A stretch of DNA of 64,000 nucleotides, taken from Planctomycetota bacterium. Its GTDB lineage: Bacteria > Planctomycetota > Phycisphaerae > Sedimentisphaerales > Anaerohalosphaeraceae. Position numbers and translations under genes: made by a program. Of this stretch, positions 8,878-16,744 are shown one piece after another (position 1 is the first letter of the stretch; every line of letters starts with the position of its first letter). The DNA is taken from NCBI GenBank assembly GCA_029552545.1, contig JAKPDO010000037.1, positions 1 to 64,000 on the forward strand, in the 5' to 3' direction. Below the pieces are notes generated by a model. That model searched no databases. It was not told the origin of the DNA and saw only the letters and a list, made by a program, of their open reading frames with translations.

Positions 8878-9912
8878 TCAAAGCCCAAAACCCGCAATCA
8901 CCGCCCCGCACTGCGGGCAGGTCCCGTCTTCAATAATATTGCTTTTCACCGTAAAACCCTCTCGGTCAATCAGAAGCACCCCGCAGCTGTAGCAATAGGT
9001 CGATTCCGCTCGAATCCCCGGAATATTGCCGATATAAACATACCGCAGCCCCGCCTGACGCCCGATGTCATACGCCCGCTCCAGCGTCTTCTGCGGCGTG
9101 GCCGCACGGTCTTCCATTCGGTACTGCGGATAAAAGCGGCTCACATGCCAGGGGACATCTATCGAGGCCTCACGAGCAATAAACTCCGCAATCGCCCGCA
9201 GCTCCTCTTCCGAATCATTCTTACCCGGAATCACCAGAGTCGTAATCTCCATCCAGATATCCGTTTGACGGGCAATCGTCCGAATCGTCTCCTTGACCGG
9301 CTCCAGCCGCGCCTTGCACAAATCCCGATAAAACTCTTCCGTAAACGCCTTCAGGTCAATGTTGATTCCATCCAGCCACGGACGGACAAACTCAATCGCC
9401 TCCGGACTCAGGAAACCATTGCTCACAAAGACATTCGCCAGCCCCATCTGTTTGGCCAGCTGGGCGGTTTCCGCACACAGTTCCATAAACACCGTCGGTT
9501 CCGTATAGGTGTAGGCAATGCTCGAACAATGGCTTCGAACCGCCGCATCCACAATCGCCTTCGGAGAATAATAAGACCCCTCAATCGTTCCAAGTTGCGG
9601 CATCTGGCTGATTTGCCAGTTCTGACAAAACACACATTGAAAATTGCATCCGGGAGCTGCGATCGAAAAACTTTTTGAGCCCGGCTGAAAATGAAAGAGC
9701 GGCTTCTTCTCAATTGGGTCCGGATTGGCGGCGCAGAGTTTGTCATAATTGAGGGACACCAGCACCCCATTGATATTTTTCCGAACTCGGCAGCGGCCTG
9801 TCTGGCCAACCGGAATCCGACAACGCCATGCACAAAGTCGGCACTGAACCGCCCCGCCGGTTTCCCCCTGCCACAGGACCGCACGCTTATACTGCTCCTG
9901 ATGCTGCTCCAT
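8878..9912 (-). CDS. amrS: AmmeMemoRadiSam system radical SAM enzyme
   Basis: The radical SAM cluster motif CNFQCVFCQNW follows an N-terminal cysteine set (CRLCAWRC and GRCRVR) and the marker KKPLFHFQPGSKSFSIAAPG. This order is typical of AmrS, formerly annotated as a pyruvate-formate-lyase-activating homologue. The C-terminus carries YCYSCG and CPQCG, a likely extra zinc or Fe-S site. The frame extends to 9993, but the ATG at 9912 has AAGGGG at good spacing and gives the family length (344 residues). The usual partners AMMECR1 and MEMO are not in the window, so the substrate is unknown. Confidence 0.88.
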   Translation of the reverse strand: MEQHQEQYKRAVLWQGETGGAVQCRLCAWRCRIPVGQTGRCRVRKNINGVLVSLNYDKLCAANPDPIEKKPLFHFQPGSKSFSIAAPGCNFQCVFCQNWQISQMPQLGTIEGSYYSPKAIVDAAVRSHCSSIAYTYTEPTVFMELCAETAQLAKQMGLANVFVSNGFLSPEAIEFVRPWLDGINIDLKAFTEEFYRDLCKARLEPVKETIRTIARQTDIWMEITTLVIPGKNDSEEELRAIAEFIAREASIDVPWHVSRFYPQYRMEDRAATPQKTLERAYDIGRQAGLRYVYIGNIPGIRAESTYCYSCGVLLIDREGFTVKSNIIEDGTCPQCGAVIAGFGL

Positions 9913-10002
9913 AATTTGCCCCTTTCCGGGGTTCCTTATTGTCCCCCCTTTCATTTTAGGGATTTTTCCGGATAGTGCAAAGCGTTTTTTCATCGAAACG
10001 AC

Positions 10003-12876
10003 TTAGTCTTTCCATCCGTATTCCCAAAGAAGTTTGATGGGGTGCAGCGTTTTGCGTCCTGTTAGATATTCAATCTGCATCGCACAAGCAGCACATTCTG
10101 TTAGAACAACATCTGGATTGACCTGGTCAATTTTCTTTTTTAAGGATTCGCCGATGGCCTCGGACAGCTTTGCTTTTTTGCTTTGCATCCCCGCCGTTCC
10201 CGCCAGCCCGCAGCAGCCCCCATTCAGATTGACGACTTTCAAGTCCAAACGGTCCAGCAAATCCACTGTATCCGACGGCTGGCGCAGGGCCTGCAGATGA
10301 CAGGGTGCATGGTAAGCAAATCGAGTCGTCCGGCAGGCATCCGACAGCCGAATCAGCCCCCACCCGCGATGCTCCAGAATCCAGCAAAGATATCCCATCA
10401 GCTCCCATGTATGGTCAGCCACCAGCGCAGATTCCCGCGACTGGATAAGATATTTCATCTCCTCTTTCAGACACAGGGCCGCACTGGGCTCCGAACAAAC
10501 AACCTCATAACCCCTTTGAACCAGCGGGACAAACTGTTTCAGATTGTATTCCAAATCCCGGCGGGCGGCGTGGAGATTTCCGTACACATACGCCGGCAGC
10601 GGCGCAGGCCTTTGCAAAGGAACCTCCACCTGCACGCCCAGTTTCTCCAAAACCCCTACAACCGCAAACCCGAGGGAATGGTCATTCCAGTTGGCAAAGC
10701 TGTCCACAAAATAGGCCGCTTTCTGCGTGCCCCCATCCGAAGCATTCGGTTTTCGGAACCGCCGCACCTTTCGAAGAAAACTGCCTCTTTCAAACGCTGG
10801 AAACGGCCGATGACGGTCCAATCCGAGCGTCTTTTCCATCAGCAGACGGCTCAGCGGAATTCGAAGAATCCAATTGCTCAGCGGAGCGAACGCGGCCGCC
10901 AGCATGCTCACAAGACGATTGTGTGAAAGCACGGTCTGGGCCGTCGAAAAACCGCTCTTGTGGGCAAGCTGCGCTCTGGCTTCGATTACCAGTTTAGACA
11001 CATCCACCCCGGCCGGACACTGAACCGAACACATCTTGCAGTTCACGCAAAGGGATAAAGCCTCTTGCAGCCCCCGTGCGTCATAGGTCCCGACTTCAGA
11101 GGGAAGCGACGCCGCCGACCGCAGCAGGTTGGCCTTGGCTCGGCTGGAAGCCAGCTCTTCATTGACAGCCCGAAAGATCGGACACATTCTCGCCCCTTCT
11201 GTGCGGGCCAGACAAACCCCGCATCCGCTGCATTGTTCTGCCTCAAACCGAAACTCCTCCGGCCCCAGCAGCAGAGCGGTCTTCCCTTCCAAATTGCCAC
11301 CCGGAAGCCGCAAATGCCGAACCATCACATCCGGGTCTTCATTCAGAATCTTGCCGGGGTTCAGCAGACCTTCCGGGTCAAAAATCCGCTTGATACCCTT
11401 GAGCAGTTCATAATAGGCCTCCCCGTATTGCCGCCGAATAAAGGCCGCCCGCACCAGGCCGTCGGCATGCTCTCCGCTGACAGACCCGCCCAGGGACCAG
11501 GCCAGCTCGAAAACCTCCTGAGCCATCGTGCGCATCTGCTGAACCCCCTCTTCCCTCGACAAATCGATGTACGGGCGAATATGCAGTCCGCCGTCGCCGG
11601 CATGCCCGTAATAGGCCATCGTAATCCCGTATTTGCGCCCGATTTTCTCCAGTCCGGCAATGTACGCATCCAGCCGCACGGGGTCCACAGACACATCTTC
11701 AATAAACGGAATCGGATGAGCCGGCCCTTTCTGACGATTCAGCAAAGGAACGGCATCCTTCCGGGCCTTCCAGAGACGCTGCTGTCTGTTCTCTTCCAGA
11801 ACATCCTCCGCCCGAACGGCCAAATCCGTCGCCGCCAGACGCACACGCCCAAGCTTTTCCCGCACTTCGTTTTCGTCCGAACCGGTCATCTCCACCAGCA
11901 GCGAGGCACTGCACCCCTCCGGCAGCACATCACGGTATTTCGGATAGGCCTGTCGCGCCATCGTCATCAGCGTCTGGTCCATCAACTCACAGGCCGCCGG
12001 ACTGCACCGCAAAATCAAAGGAATTGCACGGGCCATCGTTTCAAATGACGGAAATTCCAGCTGAATCAGCCCCTTGCAGCGGGGAATAGGGACTGTCCGG
12101 AGCGTAATTTCCGTAAAAACAGCCAACGTTCCTTCCGAACCGGCCATCAGCCGGGCCAAATCCACAACGCCGTCGTGAACAATTCCGTCGATGGCATACC
12201 CGCTTCGGTTCCTCTGCGTTTTGGGCCGAGCCGCTCGAATCACCGACTCTTTCCCCGAAAGCAGCTCAAAACACTGCCCGGCAATTTTCGTTTCCGGCCT
12301 GCCGTCTTCCGCCGGGGGCATTCCGTTGCTCAGTTCAACCACAGTCCCATCGGCCAAGACAGCCCGAACCCGCTGGACCCAGTTGTCAAAATGGCCGTAA
12401 ACCAAGGAATGAGCCCCCGTGGCATTATTCGCCAGACACCCTCCGACAACGGCACGGTTTGAGCTGGAAGGGTCCGGCCCAATCATCCGCCCATAAGGCG
12501 CCAAAAAGCGATTCAGGTCATCCAGAACAACCCCCGGCTGCACCGTAACCAGTTCTCCGTCCGGCGTCACAGACAGAATACGGTCCATATACCGGCGAAC
12601 ATCAATCACAATCCCGTCTGTCAGCGATTCACCCGCCACACCGCTGCCGGCCCCTCGTGCCGCCACAGGGAACCCGTTTTCCCGAGCATACTGGATAACG
12701 CGGCGGACATCCTCCTCATCCCGAACGGATACCACACATTGCGGAAAGATTTGGTAAATACTTGCATCCGTGCTGAAAGCGACCCGGCTGTAGATGTCAA
12801 CGCAAACAGTCCCCTTTACAAGACCCGCCAAGTCCGAACCGATTTTTTCCGGCTGACCTTTCAAGTGAATCTCCAA
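10003..12876 (-). CDS. FAD-linked oxidase / Fe-S dehydrogenase fusion (GlcD-GlcF type)
   Basis: A 957-residue respiratory-type dehydrogenase for a 2-hydroxy acid such as D-lactate or D-2-hydroxyglutarate. Order: FAD_binding_4 domain (PVAARGAGSGVAGESL, then GPDPSSSNRAVVGGCLANN), FAD-oxidase C-terminal domain (AYYGHAGDGGLHIRPY, SGEHADG), two iron-sulfur motifs (CSGCGVCLARTEGARMCP and CVNCKMCSVQCP), and a heterodisulfide-reductase-like CCG domain (YHAPCHLQAL, LNGGCCGLAG). Its size resembles YdiJ-like proteins that fuse GlcD and GlcF functions. The longest frame starts at a TTG (12876); a second TTG at 12864 has GGAG six bases upstream and may be the true start. The gene is upstream of amrS. Confidence 0.92.
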   Translation of the reverse strand: MEIHLKGQPEKIGSDLAGLVKGTVCVDIYSRVAFSTDASIYQIFPQCVVSVRDEEDVRRVIQYARENGFPVAARGAGSGVAGESLTDGIVIDVRRYMDRILSVTPDGELVTVQPGVVLDDLNRFLAPYGRMIGPDPSSSNRAVVGGCLANNATGAHSLVYGHFDNWVQRVRAVLADGTVVELSNGMPPAEDGRPETKIAGQCFELLSGKESVIRAARPKTQRNRSGYAIDGIVHDGVVDLARLMAGSEGTLAVFTEITLRTVPIPRCKGLIQLEFPSFETMARAIPLILRCSPAACELMDQTLMTMARQAYPKYRDVLPEGCSASLLVEMTGSDENEVREKLGRVRLAATDLAVRAEDVLEENRQQRLWKARKDAVPLLNRQKGPAHPIPFIEDVSVDPVRLDAYIAGLEKIGRKYGITMAYYGHAGDGGLHIRPYIDLSREEGVQQMRTMAQEVFELAWSLGGSVSGEHADGLVRAAFIRRQYGEAYYELLKGIKRIFDPEGLLNPGKILNEDPDVMVRHLRLPGGNLEGKTALLLGPEEFRFEAEQCSGCGVCLARTEGARMCPIFRAVNEELASSRAKANLLRSAASLPSEVGTYDARGLQEALSLCVNCKMCSVQCPAGVDVSKLVIEARAQLAHKSGFSTAQTVLSHNRLVSMLAAAFAPLSNWILRIPLSRLLMEKTLGLDRHRPFPAFERGSFLRKVRRFRKPNASDGGTQKAAYFVDSFANWNDHSLGFAVVGVLEKLGVQVEVPLQRPAPLPAYVYGNLHAARRDLEYNLKQFVPLVQRGYEVVCSEPSAALCLKEEMKYLIQSRESALVADHTWELMGYLCWILEHRGWGLIRLSDACRTTRFAYHAPCHLQALRQPSDTVDLLDRLDLKVVNLNGGCCGLAGTAGMQSKKAKLSEAIGESLKKKIDQVNPDVVLTECAACAMQIEYLTGRKTLHPIKLLWEYGWKD

Positions 12877-13095
12877 TCAAAGATTTCATTATTATGGACA
12901 CAAGAATACCTTTTCTGCGACCTTTTGCAAACTTTTTGCGAAGAACCGTTCGTTCCTTGAGTCCATTTTTTTCACATTCATAGGAAATTTTTTCTGCTTT
13001 TTTAACCATATCTTCCAACAACCAATCCGATTGGTTATTTTCTATCTCTCGCTTTTATAGTATCTTACGAGTAGAAGTCTTTTCCATTCCTATTC

Positions 13096-13111
13096 TGGCA
13101 CACAAATTGCG
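13096..13111 (+). promoter_or_regulatory. Sigma-54-type promoter upstream of fliK
   Basis: TGGCACACAAATTGCG matches the -24/-12 consensus TGGCAC-N5-TTGC exactly at the key GG and GC. It lies 48 bases upstream of the fliK start codon. Mid-class flagellar genes are sigma-54-dependent in many bacteria, which supports the call. Confidence 0.75.
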
Positions 13112-13158
13112 ACACTCTCCCGAAAAGATTGCCTTTAATTAAAGGAGAACTTGTCTTT

Positions 13159-14619
13159 ATGACTCAAACAGCCGGTATTGGAAATATACTAACTACAACC
13201 GTTGAGCCGTCTTTGCGGCCGGTCGGTTCAGAAACCGCATTGAATGAAACAGCCGCAAAGAAAAAAAACCATCAAATCCAAGAATCAGATGGAAACAAAG
13301 CCGAGTTTGGAGAGGCGGAAACTCTGTCGAGTCCATTCCTAACCGTCTTAAACAAAAAGATGGTCAGCGGACAAGAAGATCAAACAGATGCGAAAAAAAA
13401 ACCTTCCGGGCAGAAACAAGAAAACATACCCGCAACAGCTGGTGCTGAAATAATCCTCTTATCCAAACCGCTCGACAATACCACCACTTTAGACAAAATC
13501 TTAAAACATCCAAAAGCAACTGCACCCAAAGAACAATCCTCCCCAGAAATATTGCCTAAATTGCCCACACTGCCGAATCTTACCCAAAAGAATCCTGCAA
13601 CTGAGTCAACAACCAGTGACCGGGTTAAACTAACCCAGGATGAAAATCCAAAATCAAAAAGTTCTTTCTCTTCTCTAACCTTTCAAGAAACCAGCAAAAC
13701 AATAAAGACTGAAGGTGTCCAGATTAAGCAGCCGTTTGAACCCCAAATAACCCTCCCTGACAAAACAGCCAAAACACCCGATGTCATTCAAAACCTTCCC
13801 AAGGTCGCTTCCCAACAAATACAATTCCCCCAGATCCCCTTAACAACAACAACCGTTCAGCGAGCCATTCCTCTCAACAACCAGGAAAAGGCGGTTTCAC
13901 ATAAAAAACCAGAATCTGTTGAACCTTTGACCGAACCTCTATCAAAACCTCAAAAAATCAAAAGTTCTCTGAAATCATCGAACTCTTCCGATTCCTCCCA
14001 GAAAAAGGACTTCTTGAATCCCGAAACGCCTGGTCCTACTCCTGCTCTGATACGAACACAATCTGGAATCGAGCAAAGTTCGCTCCACTCGGCCGCCCCC
14101 ATCACCTATCCTGCCAAAGCATCGGAAGCCGTTGCGGAATTAGCCCCACCGCTCTCTGCCTCTCAGCAAGTGCTGAGAAATATCCAAAATGCCGTTCAAA
14201 ACGATATTCAATCCATCCAAATTTCCCTCACCCCCGAAGGATTAGGATTGGTCCGAATTAAATTTGACAAGATTGGAGATGAGATATCCGGTATTCTTGA
14301 AATCCAAAAAGAGCAAACCCGCCAAGAAATCGAAAAATCGCTGCCGAATATCCTCGCATCTCTCGAGAATCAGGGGATTCAGATACGCAAAATCGAAATC
14401 AGTCCAATCCCCAACCAGGAACAGAAACATACAAATTCCGAAAGTACTTCCGATTGGAACCTGCGATATGAAATGCAGGAGGAACGTCAGCGCCGAACTC
14501 CAAATGCCGATTCAGCTTCCTCTCCGGAAGAACATTCGAATAAACCCGCATTAACCCCCGAAACAGAAAGAAGTTATCAAACACATCCGGATTCAAAAGT
14601 CCTGAACTTGTTTATATAG
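13159..14619 (+). CDS. fliK: Flagellar hook-length control protein
   Basis: The first 320 residues are low-complexity, rich in Lys, Pro, Ser, Thr and Gln with almost no aromatic residues, like the disordered ruler part of FliK. The C-terminal domain (about residues 335-425) has the Flg_hook pattern: QSIQISLTPEGLGLVRIKF, then GILEIQKEQTRQEIEKSLP and LENQGIQIRKIEI. FliK measures hook length and switches the export gate. The ATG at 13159 is preceded by AAAGGAG; the frame extends ten codons upstream to a TTG that lies before this site. It opens a flagellar group. Confidence 0.85.
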   Translation: MTQTAGIGNILTTTVEPSLRPVGSETALNETAAKKKNHQIQESDGNKAEFGEAETLSSPFLTVLNKKMVSGQEDQTDAKKKPSGQKQENIPATAGAEIILLSKPLDNTTTLDKILKHPKATAPKEQSSPEILPKLPTLPNLTQKNPATESTTSDRVKLTQDENPKSKSSFSSLTFQETSKTIKTEGVQIKQPFEPQITLPDKTAKTPDVIQNLPKVASQQIQFPQIPLTTTTVQRAIPLNNQEKAVSHKKPESVEPLTEPLSKPQKIKSSLKSSNSSDSSQKKDFLNPETPGPTPALIRTQSGIEQSSLHSAAPITYPAKASEAVAELAPPLSASQQVLRNIQNAVQNDIQSIQISLTPEGLGLVRIKFDKIGDEISGILEIQKEQTRQEIEKSLPNILASLENQGIQIRKIEISPIPNQEQKHTNSESTSDWNLRYEMQEERQRRTPNADSASSPEEHSNKPALTPETERSYQTHPDSKVLNLFI

Positions 14620-14677
14620 AAAGAAAGACATTATCGTCAAAAAAGTATCCTTCTTTAACTTTTTTTCAGTTTTTTTC

Positions 14678-14704
14678 TTAAGTTTTTCAGATTCCTTCCG
14701 ACAA
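14678..14704 (+). promoter_or_regulatory. Sigma-28-type promoter before the FlgM-like gene
   Basis: TTAAGTTT, an 11-base spacer and TCCGACAA resemble the flagellar consensus TAAAGTTT-N11-GCCGATAA and share the spacing of the flagellin promoter. The predicted transcript would begin only a few bases before the ATG at 14716. Confidence 0.6.
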
Positions 14705-14715
14705 TAAAAGAAACT

Positions 14716-15006
14716 ATGGTACCGATCGACCCATTACAATTTGACACGAGTCAGCCGGTTCATCCGACTTCAGAACAGAAGCTCGGCAGCTCTGACAAAA
14801 CGGGAAAATCCCATATTCGACAAACCATTCGTCTCGATTTAGGGACCGATTATCAGCCCTATATTCAAAAAGCCCTTAACGAATCTCCCGAGGCAAAAGA
14901 TTCAACTGCTGTTCTTGAAGCCCGAAAAGCCCTCGAACAGGGAGAATTAGACGGTCCTCAAGCCGCCCTCCAGGCTGCCGAAGCAATCCTGCGCTTCGGT
15001 ATATAA
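14716..15006 (+). CDS. FlgM-like anti-sigma-28 candidate
   Basis: A 96-residue protein between fliK and flagellin. The first half is polar and looks disordered (PLQFDTSQPVHPTSEQKLG). The second half, SPEAKDSTAVLEARKALEQG followed by a GELDGPQAALQAAEAILRFG-type stretch, fits the FlgM C-terminal pattern in which a helix, a short G-E/Y turn and a final A-x2-IL helix bind FliA. It has its own sigma-28-type promoter, as flgM usually does. There is no Shine-Dalgarno sequence, and the message may be leaderless. Similarity is weak, so the call rests on pattern plus context. Confidence 0.6.
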   Translation: MVPIDPLQFDTSQPVHPTSEQKLGSSDKTGKSHIRQTIRLDLGTDYQPYIQKALNESPEAKDSTAVLEARKALEQGELDGPQAALQAAEAILRFGI

Positions 15007-15178
15007 TCGATAAACGTCCGCTTCTTCCAGTTTCCCCTGTTTCTTTCTGTTTTCTCATCTTTTTTGCCAAAAAAATCATCCTCGCAACTATTGGTTTTTC
15101 ACTTCGTCCGATAAAAAACGCAAAAGCCTTTTCTTTTCCCCGAAATAAAAGTTTTTTTCGGAACTTATTTTATAGGTC

Positions 15179-15205
15179 TAAAGAAGCCCAAAAAGTCTCC
15201 GATAA
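15179..15205 (+). promoter_or_regulatory. Sigma-28-type promoter of the flagellin gene
   Basis: TAAAGAAG, an exact 11-base spacer and TCCGATAA closely match the FliA consensus TAAAGTTT-N11-GCCGATAA, about 85 bases upstream of the flagellin start. The leader then carries TAAGGAG near the ATG. Confidence 0.8.
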
Positions 15206-15288
15206 TACCTTTGTCGTAAGCCGAAAAATGAACTCTTTATAGGAGATTGTCAGAGCACAACTCAAAAATCTGGTAAGGAGAAGTACCC

Positions 15289-16110
15289 ATGTTAGCAATT
15301 AAAAACAACTTGATGGCGGAAAGCGCGGCAAGACACCTCGGCAAAAGCTACGATGCCCTCGCCCGGTCCGTCGAACGTCTCTCCTCCGGCCTGCGGATCA
15401 ACAGTGCCAAGGACGATGCGGCGGGATTGGCTGTCCGAGAATTGATGCGGGCGGACATCGCCGTCATCAAACAGGGGTCCCGAAACGCAATGGACGCCAT
15501 CAGTATGCTCCAGACGATGGAAGGAGCCATGGGCTCGATTGATGCCGTCCTGATCCGTATGAAAGAGCTGGCGGAACAGGCCGCCACAGGCTCCTATTCG
15601 GAGCAGCAGCGGAATATTATGAACAATGAGTTCCAGCAGATGATTGCCGAAATCCAGCGAATCGCCACCACCACCGAATTTAACAGCATCAACATGCTCA
15701 ACAGTGCCACCGGCACCAACAGCATCCACTTCGGCGTCAACTCCTACATTCAGGTCACCTCCGTCGATGTCCGCCCGTCAAACCTCATTGACAGCGCCAC
15801 AATTACCATTGCCGGAGCCGACGGAACAAATGCCCAGCAGGCCCTGGTTCTGGTCAACGAAGCCATCCAGCGAAAAGACAGCGCCCGAGCCAGCTTCGGT
15901 TATATGATGAACCGACTCGAAAGCACCAATGAAGTGCTCAACATTCAGGCCGAAAACCTGATGGCCGCTGAATCGCGAATCTCGGATGTGGACGTGGCCA
16001 CGGAAATGGCGGCCCTCACTCGCAACCAGGTGCTGGCACAGGCCGGTGTGGCGATGCTGGCCCAGGCGAACACGATGCCTCAAATGGCGCTGACACTGCT
16101 GCGCGGATAA
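15289..16110 (+). CDS. fliC: Flagellin
   Basis: A short flagellin of 273 residues consisting almost only of the conserved D0/D1 filament domains. The N-terminal part has VERLSSGLRINSAKDDAAGL and a coiled AIVMLQT-like region (DAISMLQTMEGAMGSID); the C-terminal part ends SRISDVDVATEMAALTRNQV, then AQANTMPQMALTLLRG. The variable outer domain is reduced to roughly 50-60 residues, so a thin, smooth filament is expected. TAAGGAG precedes the ATG. It is driven by its own sigma-28-type promoter and followed by fliS. Confidence 0.96.
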   Translation: MLAIKNNLMAESAARHLGKSYDALARSVERLSSGLRINSAKDDAAGLAVRELMRADIAVIKQGSRNAMDAISMLQTMEGAMGSIDAVLIRMKELAEQAATGSYSEQQRNIMNNEFQQMIAEIQRIATTTEFNSINMLNSATGTNSIHFGVNSYIQVTSVDVRPSNLIDSATITIAGADGTNAQQALVLVNEAIQRKDSARASFGYMMNRLESTNEVLNIQAENLMAAESRISDVDVATEMAALTRNQVLAQAGVAMLAQANTMPQMALTLLRG

Positions 16111-16136
16111 TATGGGAGCTTCTTACCATGATGAGC

Positions 16137-16170
16137 GGCCGACAGGGTTTTGATCCGGACCCTGTCGGCC
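16137..16170 (+). other. Strong stem-loop between fliC and fliS, no T-tract
   Basis: GGCCGACAGGGT and ACCCTGTCGGCC form a perfect 12-pair stem with a 10-base loop; flanking CCATG/CATGG can extend it. The absence of a T-run argues against simple intrinsic termination. It may protect the 3' end of flagellin mRNA or partially attenuate fliS. Confidence 0.6.
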
Positions 16171-16229
16171 GGCATGGTAGAAAGCACTAACCGCAAAAAC
16201 AAGCTGCAGAAACAACTGAGGAGATTCCT

Positions 16230-16589
16230 ATGAGCATCACCGAAATCTATCAGGAAACCGCCGTAACAACTCAGAACAAAGGACGATTGATTGTTCTGCT
16301 CTACGAAGGAGCCATTCGATTCCTCCACCAGGCGCGAACAGCCATTCAAAACGGAAACTTCACTCAAAAAGCCGCCTCGCTGGCCAAAGCGCGTGACATC
16401 ATTTTTGAATTGAACCAGTCTCTCAACCTCGAGCAAGGGGGCTCTCTGGCTCAAAATCTCCGCGGCCTGTACAACTTCCTTTGGCGGTATATCGGCCAGG
16501 CCGGAATCCAGAACAACACAGAAATGCTCGACAAAAGCATTCACATACTTGAAGACCTCGCCTCGGCATGGCGAAAAGTCTGCTCCTGA
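16230..16589 (+). CDS. fliS: Flagellar export chaperone FliS
   Basis: At 119 residues it has the typical FliS length and helical pattern: a Y-x-E start (TEIYQETAVTTQNKGRLIVL), LLYEGAIRFLHQA, a central ARDIIFELNQSLNLEQGG and LYNFLWRYIGQA near the C-terminus. FliS binds the flagellin C-terminus in the cytosol, preventing early polymerisation and guiding export. It is directly downstream of flagellin and ahead of a strong terminator, closing the flagellar group. Confidence 0.93.
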   Translation: MSITEIYQETAVTTQNKGRLIVLLYEGAIRFLHQARTAIQNGNFTQKAASLAKARDIIFELNQSLNLEQGGSLAQNLRGLYNFLWRYIGQAGIQNNTEMLDKSIHILEDLASAWRKVCS

Positions 16590-16620
16590 CAATCTCTCAC
16601 AACCCCGAGACATTTCCAAC

Positions 16621-16653
16621 AAAAAACCGGATGGTTTCCTGTCCGGTTTTTTT
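16621..16653 (+). terminator. Intrinsic terminator after fliS
   Basis: AAAAAACCGGA and TCCGGTTTTTTT form a stem around a 10-base loop and end in a run of seven T. Confidence 0.85.
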
Positions 16654-16682
16654 CATGCGCCATTGTCAGGACAATTGTCAAC

Positions 16683-16711
16683 TTGACCGACTGAATAAAA
16701 TCGGATATAAG
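16683..16711 (+). promoter_or_regulatory. Sigma-70-type promoter of the M16 peptidase gene
   Basis: TTGACC and TATAAG are separated by exactly 17 bases, and the downstream ATG (16745) has GGAAGGA as ribosome site. Confidence 0.7.
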
Positions 16712-16744
16712 CGGACAGACTGATATCCATCGGAAGGATAGAAA

